From the NCBI GenBank assembly GCA_030621655.1, contig JAUXHH010000057.1, positions 1-9,322 of the forward strand: a stretch of DNA of 9,322 nt. The letters run 5' to 3'. This DNA is from Desulfobacterales bacterium (GTDB lineage: Bacteria; Desulfobacterota; Desulfobulbia; Desulfobulbales; BM004). The notes under the pieces are model-generated. The model was given only the letters and a program-made list of their open reading frames with translations, was not told the DNA's origin and did no database searches. Positions 7,289 through 9,322 of this stretch are shown here, in pieces (within the stretch, counting starts at the first letter, position 1; the number at the start of each line of letters is the position of its first letter). The position numbers and the translations under genes were made by a program.

Positions 7289-7318
7289 TCTATATAAACA
7301 ATTTCTCTGCCGTTCTCT
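7289..7318 (-). repeat. Two-block motif, copy 1 (just before rplA)
   Basis: On the minus strand: AGAGAACGGCAGA, then AGAAATT bridging, then GTTTATATAGA. The GTTTATATAGA block ends 15 nt before the rplA ATG. Its partner copy is at 6434-6411, downstream of rplA. Possible roles are a protein-binding site on the mRNA or a promoter-like element; neither is shown by the sequence. Confidence 0.6.
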
Positions 7319-7381
7319 AAGTGTGCTAACATGGAAACTCTTTCATTGATTGCCCTTTGAAAAAAGGCAGCCACATCCCGG

Positions 7382-7807
7382 CTAGTCAACAACAGTAAGC
7401 CCCATACTTCTGGCAGTTCCCTCAATAATCTTCATAGCGCCTTCAATATCAAAAGCATTCAAATCCTCCATTTTCTGTTCAGCAATATCTTTAATCTTGC
7501 TGCGGGGAATCTTACCGATCCTTTCCATTTTAGGGTTACTGGACCCCTTCTTGATCTTGGCGGCTTTCATCAAAAGGACTGCAGCCGGCGGTGTTTTGGT
7601 AATGAAACTGAAAGAACGGTCTGCATATACCGTTATCACCACAGGAATAATGGTATCCCCCTGTTGCTGGGTTTTGGCGTTAAAAGCCTTGCAAAACTCC
7701 ATGATGTTGACACCTTGTTGCCCAAGGGCAGGACCAACTGGAGGGGAAGGATTAGCCTTACCAGCGGGTATCTGCAATTTTATATATCCTTGAATCTTCT
7801 TTGCCAT
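7382..7807 (-). CDS. rplK: 50S ribosomal protein uL11
   Basis: L11 binds the GTPase-associated region of 23S rRNA at the base of the L7/L12 stalk. It takes part in factor-dependent GTP hydrolysis and in RelA activation. It has 141 residues, exactly the common bacterial length. The N-terminal domain (about 1-70) holds the proline-rich segment NPSPPVGPALGQQGVNIMEF at 19-38, the region where thiostrepton-type antibiotics act. The C-terminal rRNA-binding domain (about 76-141) includes KIPRSKIKDIAEQKMEDLNA at 99-118. ATG at 7807 has AGGAGG 6 nt upstream. It follows nusG by 97 nt. Translational coupling to rplA is unlikely across the 107-nt gap, but co-transcription is expected. Confidence 0.98.
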   Translation of the reverse strand: MAKKIQGYIKLQIPAGKANPSPPVGPALGQQGVNIMEFCKAFNAKTQQQGDTIIPVVITVYADRSFSFITKTPPAAVLLMKAAKIKKGSSNPKMERIGKIPRSKIKDIAEQKMEDLNAFDIEGAMKIIEGTARSMGLTVVD

Positions 7808-7903
7808 TATTGCCTCCTAAATCAAAACCTACAAAGAGGAAAATCAGTGCATTACTTTTCTGACTTCCTTATTTATTTAACCAACAAATAACCAGCAGAC
7901 TCA

Positions 7904-8434
7904 TCAGTCACTGGCTACCTGAACAAATTCAAGTTCCACAGGGGTTGAACGCCCAAAAATACTTACCATGACCCGAACCCGGCCTTTGTCGGGATACACC
8001 TCATCAACTACTCCCTGAAAGTTAGCAAACGGGCCATCTATAACCCTGACAGAATCGCCAACTTCGTATGTTACTTTCGGCTTGGGTTTCATGGCGCCAT
8101 CTTTAATCCTGCCGATGATTTTCATGGCATCCTCATCAGAGAGAGACGGAGGATTTCTATCATTGCCTACAAAACCGGTAACCTTGGGTGTGGAGCGCAC
8201 CGTATGCCAGGTATGGTCATTGAGTTCCATATTGACCAGAATATACCCAGGGAAAAACTTTCTTTCCGAAGTTTTCTTGGTTCCCTTAATCATTTCAAGG
8301 ACCTGCTCCTTGGGCACCAGAACCTCACCAAAGAGCTCTTCCTGATCGGCCATTCTTATCCGCTCCTGGAGATTGGCCTTCACCTTATCCTCATACCCGG
8401 AGTATGTATGTACAATGTACCAATGCCGTGCCAT
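7904..8434 (-). CDS. nusG: Transcription termination/antitermination factor NusG
   Basis: NusG binds the polymerase clamp to regulate pausing, and links polymerase to Rho or to ribosomal protein S10. It has 176 residues, close to E. coli (181). The NGN domain starts with HWYIVHTYSGYEDKV at residues 4-18 and contains the conserved KFFPGYILVNME at 59-70. The C-terminal KOW domain (about 124-176) holds VGDSVRVIDGPFANFQGVV at 125-143. ATG at 8434 is chosen because it gives the family N-terminus. The upstream site is weak (GAGG at a distance, AGG very close), so initiation may depend on coupling with secE, which ends 50 nt upstream. The secE-nusG pair is a near-universal arrangement. Confidence 0.98.
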   Translation of the reverse strand: MARHWYIVHTYSGYEDKVKANLQERIRMADQEELFGEVLVPKEQVLEMIKGTKKTSERKFFPGYILVNMELNDHTWHTVRSTPKVTGFVGNDRNPPSLSDEDAMKIIGRIKDGAMKPKPKVTYEVGDSVRVIDGPFANFQGVVDEVYPDKGRVRVMVSIFGRSTPVELEFVQVASD

Positions 8435-8484
8435 AACCTAAAAAACCTCATATATTAATGCTGGTTAAGATACAGCCATAAATT

Positions 8485-8745
8485 CTATTTCAGAATATAT
8501 GACACCAGCTTTCCAATAAAAAGATCAACCGCTCCCAAATAAATAGATACCAGAAATACCAAAACAAGAACGACTCCGGTTGACCCCATGGTCACTTTCC
8601 TGTCAGGCCAGACTATTTTTTTAAACTCGGACTTCACCTCTGCGGCAAACTCTTTTGCACGGGTAAGTGAAAAAGATTTTGCGGCTGGCTGGTCAGTTGC
8701 AACCTGCTTATTTTTGGAGGAACGTTCGCTTTTTTTTGCTGCCAT
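8485..8745 (-). CDS. secE: Preprotein translocase subunit SecE
   Basis: SecE is the clamp subunit that stabilises SecY in the SecYEG export channel of the inner membrane. It has 86 residues. The N-terminal part (1-28) is polar and low in complexity. The amphipathic cytoplasmic helix and conserved hinge EFKKIVWPDRKVT lie at 40-52. A single transmembrane segment runs from about 56 to 77 (TGVVLVLVFLVSIYLGAV), ending with a short tail at LVSYILK. This is the single-span form, unlike the three-span SecE of E. coli. The ATG at 8745 has only a weak GGATGGA-type binding site. It lies 89 nt after tRNA-Trp and directly before nusG. Confidence 0.96.
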   Translation of the reverse strand: MAAKKSERSSKNKQVATDQPAAKSFSLTRAKEFAAEVKSEFKKIVWPDRKVTMGSTGVVLVLVFLVSIYLGAVDLFIGKLVSYILK

Positions 8746-8834
8746 TTAAAAATCCATCCAACCAGCTGACTGGTGTGCTGGGAGTTAATATTTTTGTATC
8801 TACAATCTACCAGACAAATACCAAACTTAATCAA

Positions 8835-8910
8835 TGGCAGGCCAGGAGGGACTCGAACCCCCAGCACCCGGATTTGGAGTCCGGTGCTCTACCATTAGAG
8901 CTACTGGCCT
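8835..8910 (-). tRNA. trnW: tRNA-Trp (anticodon CCA)
   Basis: A complete 76-nt cloverleaf with genomically encoded CCA is visible. The acceptor stem AGGCCAG (8910-8904) pairs with CTGGCCT (8845-8839), followed by discriminator G and CCA (8837-8835). The D arm is GCTC-TAATGGTA-GAGC. The anticodon stem CCGGA/TCCGG encloses loop CTCCAAA with anticodon CCA (8877-8875). The variable loop is GTGCT, and the T arm GGGGG-TTCGAGT-CCCTC has one G-U pair. Discriminator G and anticodon CCA are the bacterial tRNA-Trp identity elements. It starts 9 nt after the rpmG stop, so it must be processed out of a longer transcript. Confidence 0.98.
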
Positions 8911-8919
8911 ACCCGCATT

Positions 8920-9069
8920 TTACTTTGTCTCTTTATGCAGAGTATGAGTTCGGCAAAACCGGCAGTATTTTTTAAATTCCAATTTATTCGGAGTACTCTT
9001 TTTATTTTTTGTGGTGGTGTAGTTCCGATTCTTGCATTCGGTACACCCCAATGTGACTATATTTCTCAT
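8920..9069 (-). CDS. rpmG: 50S ribosomal protein bL33, zinc-binding type
   Basis: This is a small ribosomal protein of 49 residues. The chain begins MRNIVTLGCTECKNRNYTTT and ends CRFCRTHTLHKETK. Cysteines 9, 12, 36 and 39 form two CxxC pairs, the zinc-ribbon (C+) form of L33. Lysine-rich central residues fit rRNA contact near the E site. Length and motif are typical of the family. The ATG at 9069 has AGGTG 5 nt upstream. It sits 76 nt after tuf and 9 nt before tRNA-Trp, an arrangement common in deltaproteobacteria and several other phyla. The four cysteines suggest dependence on zinc; many bacteria keep a cysteine-free paralogue elsewhere, which cannot be judged here. Confidence 0.96.
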   Translation of the reverse strand: MRNIVTLGCTECKNRNYTTTKNKKSTPNKLEFKKYCRFCRTHTLHKETK

Positions 9070-9145
9070 ACCTGCACCTGATAAAACTACTAGTTACCCT
9101 TTAAAATATGTTAGACGAGCAATACACTCGCAGGTCCTCTTTTCC

Positions 9146-9322
9146 CTATTCGATAATTTCGCTGATAACGCCTGCACCAACCGTACGGCCGCCTTCACGA
9201 ATTGCAAAACGAAGCTCTTTTTCCATGGCGATCGGGGTGATCAGCGTGCCTTCAAACGATATATTGTCACCGGGCATCACCATCTCTACGCCCTCGGGCA
9301 GTGTTACGATTCCGGTCACGTC
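9146..9322 (-). CDS. tuf: Translation elongation factor Tu, C-terminal part (cut by window edge)
   Basis: The last 58 codons and the TAG stop of EF-Tu are present. EF-Tu is the GTPase that delivers aminoacyl-tRNA to the ribosome. The visible part is the end of the third beta-barrel domain, which contacts tRNA. It starts DVTGIVTLPEGVEMVMPGDN and ends with RFAIREGGRTVGAGVISEIIE, the near-invariant EF-Tu C-terminus. The segment ISFEGTLITPIAMEKEL between them is slightly diverged from the common form. The 5' part, with the GTPase domain, lies beyond the right edge. The gene leads directly into rpmG. Whether a second tuf copy exists elsewhere, as in many proteobacteria, cannot be seen. Confidence 0.98.
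   Translation of the reverse strand, partial: DVTGIVTLPEGVEMVMPGDNISFEGTLITPIAMEKELRFAIREGGRTVGAGVISEIIE

Noticed and set aside
7351..7369. TGCCTTTTTTCAAAGGGCA hairpin between rplK and rplA, as a terminator
   Set aside because: The stem is short and has a bulge, and no T-run follows it on the minus strand. Termination here would also cut off rplA in a normally continuous operon.
7808..7903. Promoter or L1-binding leader before rplK
   Set aside because: E. coli has an L1 target near this position, but I found no convincing L1-type structure or -35/-10 pair in this 96-nt spacer.
8784..8834. Possible sigma-70 promoter (TTGATT, 19-nt spacer, TAGATT) between tRNA-Trp and secE
   Set aside because: The spacing is long and the -10 match is only 4 of 6. 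In an AT-rich spacer this is expected by chance.
8634..8867. Minus-strand 77-codon frame overlapping secE and tRNA-Trp
   Set aside because: It reads through the 3' half of the tRNA and into secE in another frame, so it cannot be a real gene alongside both.

Overview
The window is one continuous stretch of the conserved bacterial tuf-rpmG-trnW-secE-nusG-rplKAJL-rpoBC cluster. Every gene is on the minus strand, so transcription runs from 9322 towards 1. The edges cut two genes: the 3' end of tuf (EF-Tu) at the right and the 5' end of rpoC (beta prime) at the left. No mobile element, CRISPR array or horizontally acquired gene is visible. No plus-strand reading frame looks real; those frames are shadows of the minus-strand genes.

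The organism is a Gram-negative bacterium, most likely a deltaproteobacterium in the broad sense (Desulfobacterota). This is an inference from gene order, with tuf, rpmG and tRNA-Trp directly before secE, from the proteobacterial beta-subunit insertions in RpoB, from a single-membrane-span SecE, and from overall sequence character at moderate GC. No genus is claimed.

Layout in transcription order: tuf 3' end (9322-9146); rpmG, 49 codons with four zinc-type cysteines (9069-8920); tRNA-Trp(CCA) with encoded CCA tail, only 9 nt after the rpmG stop (8910-8835); secE (8745-8485); nusG (8434-7904); rplK (7807-7382); rplA (7274-6561); a 408-nt spacer holding an L10-type autoregulatory leader; rplJ with GTG start (6152-5625); rplL (5582-5202); a 317-nt spacer with a perfect 13-bp hairpin; rpoB (4884-784); rpoC with GTG start (737 to the edge). 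The genes together supply translation (EF-Tu, tRNA-Trp, L33, L11, L1, L10, L7/L12), transcription (beta, beta prime, NusG) and protein export (SecE).

The protein genes are ordinary and intact. The interest lies in the spacers. The rplA-rplJ leader has both arms of the presumed L10-binding stem perfectly complementary to two downstream segments in nested order, which suggests a two-state RNA switch. A further pair of mutually exclusive helices can either cover or free the rplJ ribosome-binding site. A two-block sequence motif occurs just before rplA and again after it. The rplL-rpoB spacer has a strong hairpin without a U-tract, plus an upstream duplicate of part of its 5' arm that could compete with it.
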